Positions 26,092-33,886 of a stretch of DNA of 64,000 bases are shown here, one piece after another. Positions within the stretch are counted from its first letter, which is position 1. Each line of letters begins with the position of its first letter. A program made the position numbers and the translations under genes. The DNA comes from Ruegeria sp. ANG-S4 (GTDB lineage: Bacteria > Pseudomonadota > Alphaproteobacteria > Rhodobacterales > Rhodobacteraceae), in NCBI RefSeq assembly GCF_000814005.1, contig NZ_JWLK01000001.1:1116001-1180000 (forward strand). The letters are read 5' to 3'. The notes beneath the pieces are model-generated. The model was not told the DNA's origin and ran no database searches. It was given only the letters and a program-made list of their open reading frames with translations.

Positions 26092-26436
26092 GTGAACTTG
26101 CCGAGGACTTCTTCGAACGCTATCCGCACGAGTTTTCTGGAGGGCGGGCACAAAAGATTGGTATTGTCCTTGCGTTGGCTTCGGTTGCCCGAATACCCAT
26201 TCTCGATGAACCGGTCTCCACCCTGGACGTTTAGGTGTAAAACCTACTTTTCAATCTGAAATCGGAACACGACCCGACCTACCTCTTCATCAACCAAGAC
26301 CTTCCGGCGGTAGAGGCCGTCAGTGGCCGCGTTGCGGTTCTCAATTTCGGAGCTGCTGTGGTGATCTTGTCGGAGGAAGAGACTTCTGCCAGCCCAAGCG
26401 CTTGTATACAAAGCTGCTCGCTGACAGCGCCCTGTA
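26092..26436 (+). pseudogene. Decayed oligopeptide ABC transporter ATPase (OppF/DppF-like)
   Basis: The reading [17 protein letters not shown] followed by [12 protein letters not shown] and [11 protein letters not shown] is the signature and Walker B region of peptide-transporter ATPases. Stops (TAG, TAA) follow immediately after LDV, then the frame resumes with YLFINQDLPAVEAV and GRVAVLNFG. A later frameshift leads to a PAQALVYKAAR remnant of the usual C-terminal end. There is no N-terminal half and no start. This is a clear gene relic, convergent with the CBS-protein gene. Confidence 0.75.
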
Positions 26437-26438
26437 GA

Positions 26439-27755
26439 TTATTCTGATGCAACTTTTACCAACATACGCGTAGTCAGGCGTGAACGGTCGACAAATCCCA
26501 CCAGCGCCCCCTCCGCGTCGATTACAGGAAGCTGATCGGCACCTACTTCGAGCATGTGGCTCAAGGCAGAAAAGTTACTCCATTGCGCTTCAACTGGGGC
26601 GGCTACGGGATGGTACCCTTCGACCTGCGACAGCGAGTCCAAGTCTCCCGAATTCAATGCATCGGTGAAGGACCGCCATTTGACGATCTCGTCTTCACTG
26701 GGAATTGCGAACATGTCATTGCCATGAACCTCGATCAATTCCTGATTGAAGGGAGGGTTCAATGCTTGGGCAAGCTGCGAAGCATCCCAGAAGCCAAGAG
26801 CGCCGCGACCTTCCGATGATTGCAGTACTACCCACTGAAATTGAGGTTCCTCGGTCAAGACGTTGATATATTTCCAGACAATCGGAGCCCAGTATTCATT
26901 GCTTCCCACGTTAAAAGTCAGCGCGTTTATTCGATCTGCAACGAGACTTTCCAGAACGTCCAACCCTTCTTTCCCAGAACCGCGCACGGTTTGAAACTCC
27001 AAAACCGAGCGGTTGGTTGATACGTCCAGAACTTGTGCGCTCGCAAAACTCGCCTCGATACCGCGAACACTTGCTACGGCCTGCTCCGTTTCGGTCTGTA
27101 GTTCTTGGGCCGCGGCCAGGGCCGTCTCAGCTTCGTCGCGGACGCTGTCGATTTTTTTCGTAGCGAAATCAAGCTGAGCCCGAGCATCCTCGGTTCGCTC
27201 ATCTACTTCGCGCCGGACGTCTTGTATGCGTTCATCGACCTCAACCGCCACAGACCTGTTCACCGACTCTCTGATTGTGCGTTCAATCAACTGCTGGGTC
27301 GCTTCGGAATCCAGCCGCTCGGATATAGCTGACCGGACATGCTGGCGAACGGACTCGTCGGCCGATTCAATTGCCTTGTGTGCTGCCTGATCAGCTGCAT
27401 TCTGTACTCGATTACTCGCGTCCTGCTCGATCCGTCTCGTTGTTTCCGTGATGTTTTCCTTGGTGACACCGGTGAAATAGATCGCGAAAGCACCGGCAAC
27501 TGCTGCAATTACACCGGCAAAAATTTGCATGCGGCCCAGCAGTTTCTCTATGTGGGATCGGTGTTTCTCCAAATCGGTCGAGAGCGCAGCTTGGTGCTTT
27601 TCCAAACCTTGCGCCATTTCAGCGCGAACATCGCGCCGGAAGGCTTCAAACTCGTCTGCCCGCTTTTCCTCCCTAAGCCAAGATCCGCAGTGCTGACACT
27701 TCTGCGCGCCGTCAGCGATGTCCTCTTTCAGGCAATAGGGGCATTTCTCGGACAT
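26439..27755 (-). CDS. Zinc-ribbon, coiled-coil membrane protein with C-terminal CBS-like domain
   Basis: A 438-residue protein with an unusual order of parts. It starts with a zinc ribbon (CPYCLKED, CQHCGSWL), continues into a charged helix, one membrane segment near residues 78-100 (IFAGVIAAVAGAFAIYFTG), a coiled coil of about 150 residues rich in Glu, Arg and Ala, and a final globular part whose end (LSHMLEVGADQLPVIDAEGA, LVGFVDRSRL) reads like a CBS motif. ATG 27755 has GGAGG 5 bases before it. The zinc ribbon would be cytoplasmic and the topology of the CBS part is unclear. No partner gene is evident. Confidence 0.6.
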   Translation of the reverse strand: MSEKCPYCLKEDIADGAQKCQHCGSWLREEKRADEFEAFRRDVRAEMAQGLEKHQAALSTDLEKHRSHIEKLLGRMQIFAGVIAAVAGAFAIYFTGVTKENITETTRRIEQDASNRVQNAADQAAHKAIESADESVRQHVRSAISERLDSEATQQLIERTIRESVNRSVAVEVDERIQDVRREVDERTEDARAQLDFATKKIDSVRDEAETALAAAQELQTETEQAVASVRGIEASFASAQVLDVSTNRSVLEFQTVRGSGKEGLDVLESLVADRINALTFNVGSNEYWAPIVWKYINVLTEEPQFQWVVLQSSEGRGALGFWDASQLAQALNPPFNQELIEVHGNDMFAIPSEDEIVKWRSFTDALNSGDLDSLSQVEGYHPVAAPVEAQWSNFSALSHMLEVGADQLPVIDAEGALVGFVDRSRLTTRMLVKVASE

Positions 27756-27986
27756 GAATCCTCCGATTGGAGTATTTTTCTGGACTATCCGAAGTAACAA
27801 TAATCAACACAATGATGCCGTGACTGCCGCAGCTTGGCAACGTTTATTGAGTGTTTCAGCTTTCTCAAAACGTCTATTTGGCCGCATGCGCTTTGGGCTG
27901 AATCCACACGTTAATGAGTTTCGCCCGTGCAGCGGTCAAACAGCAAATTGGAAATTGTCGGGATGCACCCGGGCGCACGTACCGCG

Positions 27987-28913
27987 CTAACTACTGTTGC
28001 TGCTTGTTCTGAAGCCATCAATCTGTTTCTGAGTTTCTGCGGCCTCTCGCTTGACCCACTCCACAAATCGGCGCAATTGGGCGCGTTGCGATGTTTGTTC
28101 CCGCAGGCGGATCCGAAATGGGTTTGGCGCGGACAACCCTTTTTCAGCGGGATAGGGAAGCACCAAGGCCCCGTTTTCCAGATCGTCTTCGATCAAAGAA
28201 ATGCCGCACAACAGAAACCCTACGTCCTTTTTTACCGCTTCAAGGGCCATCTCCGCGCGCTTGTAGTATGGTCCTCGGTCAGCGCCCGTTCGACGCATTC
28301 CGAAAGTCTGGAACCACTCACGAAATCCTGGCCTGTCCTCTTCACTTCTGTGTTCCTCCAAATGAAGAAGCGGCATCCCCTCCATTTCGTGTTCGGTGTC
28401 GTAGTCGGCAATTCTGCGCAGGTTGTCAGGGCTGCAAACGGGAACAAGATAGTCTGTGAAGAGCGGCTCTCCTTTTTCATACCCGCCGTATTCGACACGA
28501 ATATCCGGTGCCCCCATTCGCATCGGAACGTCGCCTGCGCCGTTGATACAGAAAAGAATGTTCGGGTGGTCCTCGCGGAATTTCGGCAAACGAGGCGCCA
28601 GCCACAATTCTGACCAATCCGGGTCGGCAACGATGTGAAGCTCGCTCACTCTCTGAAAATCAAGTGTGGCGGACACGCGCTCTAGCGCAGAAAATGCAGT
28701 GCGGAGGTCTGTCAGTGCTTCGGCTAATTCGGGCGTCGGGTGCAAGCCGGACCTTCCACGAACCAATAAGTCTGTCCCAAGGTAGTCTTCAAGGGCCCGA
28801 ATCCGCTGACCAACCGCGGCTGGCGTTATACCCAGATCGCTTGCGGCTGCTTTCAACGATCCGGTCCGAAGGGCTACCTCGATTGCTTGCAGGGACTTTA
28901 AATGCGTAGCCAT
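27987..28913 (-). CDS. LysR-type transcriptional regulator
   Basis: A 308-residue LysR protein close to the GcvA-like branch. The helix-turn-helix is at residues 5-62 (SLQAIEVALRTGSLKAAASD, LGITPAAVGQRIRALEDYLG) and the effector domain begins near residue 90 (LHIVADPDWSELWLAPRL). It is divergent from the DUF4242 gene, with repeated A/T-rich sites between them, so it likely regulates that gene. Confidence 0.9.
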   Translation of the reverse strand: MATHLKSLQAIEVALRTGSLKAAASDLGITPAAVGQRIRALEDYLGTDLLVRGRSGLHPTPELAEALTDLRTAFSALERVSATLDFQRVSELHIVADPDWSELWLAPRLPKFREDHPNILFCINGAGDVPMRMGAPDIRVEYGGYEKGEPLFTDYLVPVCSPDNLRRIADYDTEHEMEGMPLLHLEEHRSEEDRPGFREWFQTFGMRRTGADRGPYYKRAEMALEAVKKDVGFLLCGISLIEDDLENGALVLPYPAEKGLSAPNPFRIRLREQTSQRAQLRRFVEWVKREAAETQKQIDGFRTSSNSS

Positions 28914-28929
28914 GCAGATTTAGTAAAGA

Positions 28930-28994
28930 TTTTCTTTCGATGGCGCAATAATTCTCATCACTCGGGCAGTTTTTCTTTAGCCTAGAAAAGAAAA
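28930..28994. promoter_or_regulatory. Three TTTTCTTT-type sites between LysR and DUF4242 genes
   Basis: TTTTCTTT at 28930-28937 and 28971-28978, and its complement AAAGAAAA at 28987-28994. The last two form a perfect 8-base inverted repeat with an 8-base spacer. These are candidate binding sites of the divergent LysR regulator. Confidence 0.4.
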
Positions 28995-29059
28995 TTTAGT
29001 TCGGACTTTTGAGTTCTGAATGCGACAATCTCAGTAGACGGCAACACGGAGGTTCAGAA

Positions 29060-29338
29060 ATGCTGAAAAGGTTTATGATCGAGCGGGATATTCCCGGCAT
29101 CGGAGATTTTTCGTTAACCGAGCTTTGTGCCGCATCTCGTGCTTCGAACAAAGCTCTTGCCGACGTCGGTCCATCAATTCAATGGCAGCATTCCTATGTC
29201 GCCGGGGACAAGACATTCTGCATTTACCTGGCTGAAAGTGAGGCGGAGATTCAGAAACATTCCGAATTGTCTGGTATTCCCGTGGGAAAGATAACCGAAG
29301 TTCCCCAGATCATCGATCCGCTGACCGCGAACAACTAG
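29060..29338 (+). CDS. DUF4242 (nickel-binding-like) protein
   Basis: A 92-residue soluble protein of the DUF4242 family, which includes SCO4226-like nickel-binding proteins. ATG 29060 gives the standard start MLKRFMIERDIPGIG and has GGAGG 7 bases upstream; the earlier ATG-frame extension from 29009 is not needed. Conserved parts include ASNKALADVGPSIQWQHSYV and DKTFCIYLAESE. The physiological role is not known. The divergent LysR gene probably controls it. Confidence 0.85.
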   Translation: MLKRFMIERDIPGIGDFSLTELCAASRASNKALADVGPSIQWQHSYVAGDKTFCIYLAESEAEIQKHSELSGIPVGKITEVPQIIDPLTANN

Positions 29339-29603
29339 TAGAAAAGGTACTCATGCGGCGACCACTCCATGGTGGTTGCCGCTCGTGATTTGAAAGGTTT
29401 CACGTGGTCAATCACGGCCCGACAACATCCCTTGTCAGCTTTTTGCGCAGCGTTCCAAACGCCGAACCGACCTTTGAGGGTCGGCTTTGTGCAGCCTGCT
29501 TTCATCTTTCCGGCGACAGGAGCATCAGCTTCACCCGCATATCGGAAATCGAATAGCCAAGTTGCGCCGGTTCAATTCGGGCCACGAGCGCAATTCCTGA
29601 AGT
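29339..29603. other. Intergenic region with a hairpin
   Basis: No gene is supported. CCGACC (29467-29472) and GGTCGG (29479-29484) form a 6-base stem with a TTTGAG loop, followed by CTTTG but no strong T run; it may terminate transcription of the DUF4242 gene or belong to the dispersed repeat family. Confidence 0.3.
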
Positions 29604-30188
29604 CTAGCAAATTTGCTGATTGCTGAGATTTCCGCCTTTGGAGATCGACTGGACATCTGAGGTTAAAGACGCGCCGACCGACCAAAAAACGCCTCTCTTA
29701 CCGCTGCCTACCCTAAGTCCTTGCAGCCGACGGCCGTCAGAAGCACTTGATGTCGAACGCGGCAGCGCGTTTGTCGTCTTTTTTAAAAAGTTCACTTGGC
29801 CACTTGCGCCTTTGAACACTCCAGTGCCGCCGACAACTGCCAATTGGGTTTCGAAGTGGGGCACAGTGTCGGGACTACTCGGGGCTGGGTAAGACCCGGA
29901 ATAGATCAGCTGGTTGCTGTTGATCGTCAGGTAAGCGTTAACGATAAGCCGCGTTTCGCCCTCACTTGCGCCGGGCGCTATCAATGTCGTGACATTCTGC
30001 GTACCGATAAACTGTCCATCTTCACTAAAAACTGTGACATGCCCGACCGCAACATCCCCGAGATTGTCGCCACCGGACGTTATTTTCAGGTCTTCCAAGT
30101 AGACAGTAAATGGGCCGCATTCCGGGGCGTTGTTTGCGGCAGCCGGAAGGGCGAGGAGGAGAAGAAGCATTGCGGCAAGAAAACGCAT
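29604..30188 (-). CDS. Allene-oxide-cyclase barrel-like secreted protein, apparently frameshifted
   Basis: An exported small beta-barrel protein of the AOC-like/dirigent superfamily. ATG 30188 opens a signal peptide (FLAAMLLLLLALPAAA). The barrel follows: CGPFTVYLEDLKI, GHVTVFSEDGQFIGTQN, and AVVGGTGVFKGASGQV, the typical G-rich turn. After GQVNFLKKT the open frame runs into unrelated sequence and stops at 29604. In the next frame the same DNA reads KKDDKRAAAFDIKCF and stops at 29737, a much better family ending. The switch falls in a T6A5 run (29778-29789), so the gene was about 150 codons long and has a one-base slip, or the sequence has an error. It neighbours a SABATH-type methyltransferase gene. 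Confidence 0.65.
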   Translation of the reverse strand: MRFLAAMLLLLLALPAAANNAPECGPFTVYLEDLKITSGGDNLGDVAVGHVTVFSEDGQFIGTQNVTTLIAPGASEGETRLIVNAYLTINSNQLIYSGSYPAPSSPDTVPHFETQLAVVGGTGVFKGASGQVNFLKKTTNALPRSTSSASDGRRLQGLRVGSGKRGVFWSVGASLTSDVQSISKGGNLSNQQIC

Positions 30189-30280
30189 TTTGACACTCCT
30201 GTATAGAAAAGGGCTGAGCGAAATAGTTCGGCACGCGTTGCGAAAGAGACAGATTGAAACAGGTCCGCATCGATGCGCGC

Positions 30281-31363
30281 TCATTGTTTTCTAAGCTCAA
30301 TCGTCAACAACCAGATTTCAAAGGCGTATTTGCCCATTCCTTCTTTGATGAGCGCCTCGAAACGGTCGTAAAACTCGTTCAGAAGAGTTTCGGTTGCTTG
30401 GTTGGTTTCACCACGCAACAAGGATTGCCTGAATGTGGACTCGGTAAAGGAACGGACAAACCCCTTATAGCTTGCTGCGTACTCTTGGGGCGCATTGATC
30501 AGGTCTGCGAAGATATCTTTCGGGTTTTGCTGAGCCGGAGCTACCTCTGCTCTTTCGATCACAAAGCCATCTGCCAATTCCATATTGCGCTTAAAGGGCT
30601 CAAGCGCATCCTCCTTTGACATGAACCAAATTGGCATAATGAAGTCGCGAAGAGCGGGTTCAGAAATCAATCCGTCGTTCACCATCGCTTCGGCAACGTC
30701 GTACATAGCCCGGTAAGTATGGCGGCCAGAACTGCAAATACCATTGGCCTCACTCGTGTCCGGGATGGCGCCCAGTGTTGAGACCATAAGCCTTCCATCT
30801 TTGCGCAACTCCCGCAGTCTCAAAGCCAGGAAGGTCTCCCAATCTCGCTGCGCTTGTTCTTTGAGCTCCAGGCGAGCCTCACCCTTCAAATCTGCGAACC
30901 ACAGTGTGCCTTTTGCAGAGATAACGGGCTGCGAGCTGAGCCAATGGCTCGCACCGAACGAAGTCCCAACGTCAATGGAAGAGGTCGGTGCAGCCATTGA
31001 GAAAAAGCTACCTACACTTGCGACAGGGCGAATACGGGAAGAGAGTTTGGCGTAGCCGTCTTGGCCGGCAGCGCAATCGAATAGGGTATTCCAATCGTTT
31101 TCCGCCTGATCGACATGGTGAACAAAGATTGAGCGATCTGGATAGCGGTCAGTAAAAGACTTTACGGCGGGCTTTACTGATAAAATCGCGTTTGCGCCGG
31201 TACCACAGCCATAGTCGGCAATGTGTATTTCGTTTGATGAGGCCAGAACCTTGTCGGCCATCTTCCGAACATCGTCTGCGCGGGATTGGATCGAGTGCTT
31301 CTGCGGAAGGGAGTTTCCAGCATAGTCCACCATTCCCTCAGTCGGGCTTCTCTTATCGTCCAT
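30281..31363 (-). CDS. SABATH-type SAM-dependent carboxyl methyltransferase
   Basis: A 360-residue methyltransferase of the SABATH/Methyltransf_7 family, which transfers a methyl group from S-adenosylmethionine to small carboxylic acids (salicylate, jasmonate and indole acetate in plants). It has the SAM motif IHIADYGCGTGANAI near residue 48, the substrate-adjacent GSFFSMAAPTSSIDVGTSFG region, SHWLSSQP, the RELRKDGRLMVSTLG strand and a helical cap with QSLLRGET. The family is mostly plant; bacterial members are few. The AOC-like gene lies 92 bases downstream on the same strand. The substrate cannot be told from sequence. Confidence 0.78.
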   Translation of the reverse strand: MDDKRSPTEGMVDYAGNSLPQKHSIQSRADDVRKMADKVLASSNEIHIADYGCGTGANAILSVKPAVKSFTDRYPDRSIFVHHVDQAENDWNTLFDCAAGQDGYAKLSSRIRPVASVGSFFSMAAPTSSIDVGTSFGASHWLSSQPVISAKGTLWFADLKGEARLELKEQAQRDWETFLALRLRELRKDGRLMVSTLGAIPDTSEANGICSSGRHTYRAMYDVAEAMVNDGLISEPALRDFIMPIWFMSKEDALEPFKRNMELADGFVIERAEVAPAQQNPKDIFADLINAPQEYAASYKGFVRSFTESTFRQSLLRGETNQATETLLNEFYDRFEALIKEGMGKYAFEIWLLTIELRKQ

Positions 31364-31635
31364 ACGGTCCTCCCACTTGCAGTTGGGTTGGCAGCCAGGG
31401 CTTACAGTTTAAACGTTGCGTCACCCAAAATCGAAAAATTACCGGGCCAAGAACGGCTTCATACGGTTGTTGGATATGTGCCAGAAACATGGAGCTTGGG
31501 CTCATCGCCGGCATCGGACTCTGCCAACTTCTCATCACCTGGTCCGCTTTGCCGAATTCCGAGTTCCAAAGGCGACGGGTTGCCCATGTCAGCTCCTCTT
31601 TTCATATACCTCAAGCCAATTGAAACTTCGGCACG

Positions 31636-33270
31636 TCAGGCAACCGCCGACCGGCACAAGCAACTGGCGCGGATCGGAATGTCCGCACGGGCGGCGGCCT
31701 GGTCCAAAAGTAATTTCACATGTGGGAGCTCTACAGATTCGCCCCGACGCTGGAGGCATTCGTGGAGCCCGTGTAACGCCCACACATTACGCGGATGCTG
31801 GCTTGGCCTGGGTAGCTTTCCGTCAAGGCCCAAGTCGGCCCGGTAGGTAGCTTCGGCTTCAGAATATTCACCTGCATCCATCAATAAAGCGCCCAGAGCA
31901 TGACGGGATGGTTGCGGCCAAGACCAAGGCTCCTCATATTCCAATCCGTCGTCCAGTTCGACCGCTTTGCGGAGGTGATCCAACCCTGCATCCCGGTTGC
32001 CAGCCTTGAACTCGATCTCTCCTTTCATCATCTCCTCAGCCACAGCGAGCACGTCGCGCGCCGAATTATTGAATAGCATACGGCTATCCGGCACCTCAGC
32101 ATAAGCGGCAGCAAACTCTTGCATGGCCAGCTGGGCCTCTTGATGGCGGCTGAGATTGGCCAACGCCACAACTTTGGCGTAATAGATCAAAGCGTTGGTT
32201 GTTACGTAGAGTTCCTTGTCGTCTGGTTGCTCAAGTTCAAGGATCTCCTCCCACATTCCAAACCGGATATACACGTGGGGTGCCGCCGCTACGAAGGTTT
32301 CGAAAATATCCGGATAACTGCGAACAACCTCATCGGGAACTTCTCCACGTAGGCGCGTGACAGCCTCGACTGCGGCAGCTTTTTGTCCAAGAAACATGGC
32401 GCCATAGAAGGCGAAATGCAGGTTGTGAATGCGATACAAAGCATAGAAGTTCGCAGCACCCGCGTATTCCTTAAACACGTCATCAACTTTGGCCGCCGCA
32501 AGGTTGCGATAGAGCACGTTTTGATATTCACCGCACAAGACATCAATGTGTGTGCCCATATGCACAAGATGGCCAGCGTCGGGCACCAAATCCTTCAGTC
32601 TGTCGCCATGGCGAAGCGCCTTTTCAGGATGCGGCGACATTTCCATGAGATGAATATACATATGAAGCAGCCCAGGGTGATCCCAAGCGCCCTTCGTTAG
32701 TTCAAATGCACGTTCTAGAACTTCCATGGCTTCGACAGTAGAGGCTTCTGGGTTTGGAATGCCGTTCTTGAAATCCCAGAGTTGCCAAGGCGTTCGATTC
32801 ATCAAGGCCTCAGCGTAAATGCAGGCTATGTCCAAGTCGTCTTTGTAGGACTCGTAAACTGGTTTCATGGCCTCCGCAAAACCATCGTTGAAGGGTTGGT
32901 AGTCTTCAATTGCGGGGTCAGAAGGATAACGTGAAGCCAGCGCTTCAATTAAGGCACGCTCTGCTGGTTTTGCATCCGCCAGTGCCAATCCATCCTTCAG
33001 CGCTTGATGAGCTTTTTCCAAAGCGGGGGCCTTTTCTTCCGGAGTGAAGACTTCCCACGGTTTGTTGTAATTCGGTCCGATGGAGTAAGCGATGCCCCAA
33101 TAGGCCAACGCACATTTTGGATCAGCTTTGATTGCTTTTTCAAAGCAAACAATCGCTTCCTCATGGTTATAGGCAAATACCCATATTAGCCCTCGATCAA
33201 ACCAGACTTGAGCATCCGGCACTGCGCTAGCGGGGCGACTGTATTTTCCCAAATCAAAGTAATCGGCCAT
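31636..33270 (-). CDS. TPR-repeat protein
   Basis: A 544-residue soluble protein made of tetratricopeptide-like helix pairs. ATG 33270 (MADYFDLGKYSRPASAVP) has GAGGGAG about 7 bases upstream; a longer frame to 33420 lacks support. Repeats are clearest near residues 20-75 (WVFAYNHEEAIVCFEKAIKA, DPKCALAYWGIAY) and near the end (ALGALLMDAGEYSEAEATYR). His-rich motifs in the middle (LLHMYIHLMEMSPHPEKALR, LVHMGTHIDV) recur in a conserved bacterial TPR family of unknown function. No signal peptide. Likely a protein-binding scaffold. Confidence 0.8.
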   Translation of the reverse strand: MADYFDLGKYSRPASAVPDAQVWFDRGLIWVFAYNHEEAIVCFEKAIKADPKCALAYWGIAYSIGPNYNKPWEVFTPEEKAPALEKAHQALKDGLALADAKPAERALIEALASRYPSDPAIEDYQPFNDGFAEAMKPVYESYKDDLDIACIYAEALMNRTPWQLWDFKNGIPNPEASTVEAMEVLERAFELTKGAWDHPGLLHMYIHLMEMSPHPEKALRHGDRLKDLVPDAGHLVHMGTHIDVLCGEYQNVLYRNLAAAKVDDVFKEYAGAANFYALYRIHNLHFAFYGAMFLGQKAAAVEAVTRLRGEVPDEVVRSYPDIFETFVAAAPHVYIRFGMWEEILELEQPDDKELYVTTNALIYYAKVVALANLSRHQEAQLAMQEFAAAYAEVPDSRMLFNNSARDVLAVAEEMMKGEIEFKAGNRDAGLDHLRKAVELDDGLEYEEPWSWPQPSRHALGALLMDAGEYSEAEATYRADLGLDGKLPRPSQHPRNVWALHGLHECLQRRGESVELPHVKLLLDQAAARADIPIRASCLCRSAVA

Positions 33271-33372
33271 ATAAACACTCCCTCTCAAAGGGTGCATACT
33301 AACATACTTCGGCCTGTTTTGACTGTTTCCTCGAAAGTTCAATACCATGGCGGCTTTGTCCGCTAAGCCGGA

Positions 33373-33419
33373 ATTGCAAAGCACTGCATTGAATTTTCCG
33401 TTTGGGCTGCAAGCAGACA
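33373..33419 (+). repeat. Dispersed intergenic repeat copy
   Basis: Begins ATTGCAAAGCACT and continues with TGAATTTTCCGTTTGGGC. It matches 5747-5790 at the first 13 bases and at most later positions, and 38744-38783 more loosely. Function unknown; probably a decayed mobile or non-coding repeat. Confidence 0.4.
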
Positions 33420-33548
33420 ATCATGCCAACCGAAGAGATCGGCGCCATCCGCCCAAGGCAAACTATGCCGAGGGGCAACGAAAGCCTGCTTTCCTTTCGA
33501 TGATTTGTTTCAAACCGAGGCTAGCAGGCTTGCCTTAAGGGCGTTCTG

Positions 33549-33581
33549 TAGTATACCCCTCTATACTATATTAAGGGGTAT
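33549..33581. promoter_or_regulatory. DmeR operator/promoter
   Basis: Two nested palindromes lie just before dmeR: TAGTATA-N6-TATACTA (33549-33568) and ATACCCCT (33553-33560) facing AGGGGTAT (33574-33581). C/G-tracts flanked by AT-rich arms are the known type of site for RcnR/CsoR-family repressors. The position overlaps the expected promoter, so metal-free DmeR would block it and Ni(II)/Co(II) would release it. Confidence 0.65.
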
Positions 33582-33584
33582 CTC

Positions 33585-33857
33585 ATGGGTCATCTAAACC
33601 GCGACAACGCGAAACTCATTGCGCGCCTTCGGCGGATCAAGGGTCAGGTTGAGGGTGTCGAACGCGCACTGGATGCAGATGCAGATTGCACCGAAGTTTT
33701 AAGGCAGATCGCATCCATTCGTGGGGCCATGGCGGGTTTGACCAACGAAGTCTTTGAAGAACACCTCCGCAGCCATGTTGTGGACGCCACTGACGACACT
33801 GCTCGTGAGAAGGGTGCAGAAGAGATGATTCAAATTTTGAAGTCCTACCTCAAATGA
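33585..33857 (+). CDS. dmeR: RcnR/CsoR-family metal-responsive repressor DmeR
   Basis: A 90-residue all-helical repressor. The four Ni/Co ligands of RcnR are all present at the same numbers: His3, Cys35, His60 and His64, so nickel/cobalt is favoured over copper (CsoR) or formaldehyde (FrmR). The next gene is a DmeF-type cation exporter; dmeRF operons of this order are known in rhizobia. It is expected to repress itself and dmeF from the nested palindromes just upstream. Confidence 0.9.
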   Translation: MGHLNRDNAKLIARLRRIKGQVEGVERALDADADCTEVLRQIASIRGAMAGLTNEVFEEHLRSHVVDATDDTAREKGAEEMIQILKSYLK

Positions 33858-33886
33858 TGGTCACGACTGTCCAGAAGGGCGTTGAA

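Noticed and set aside
29369..29626. 85-codon open frame after the DUF4242 gene
   Set aside because: No ribosome site, no family, and it contains a hairpin-like repeat; probably non-coding.
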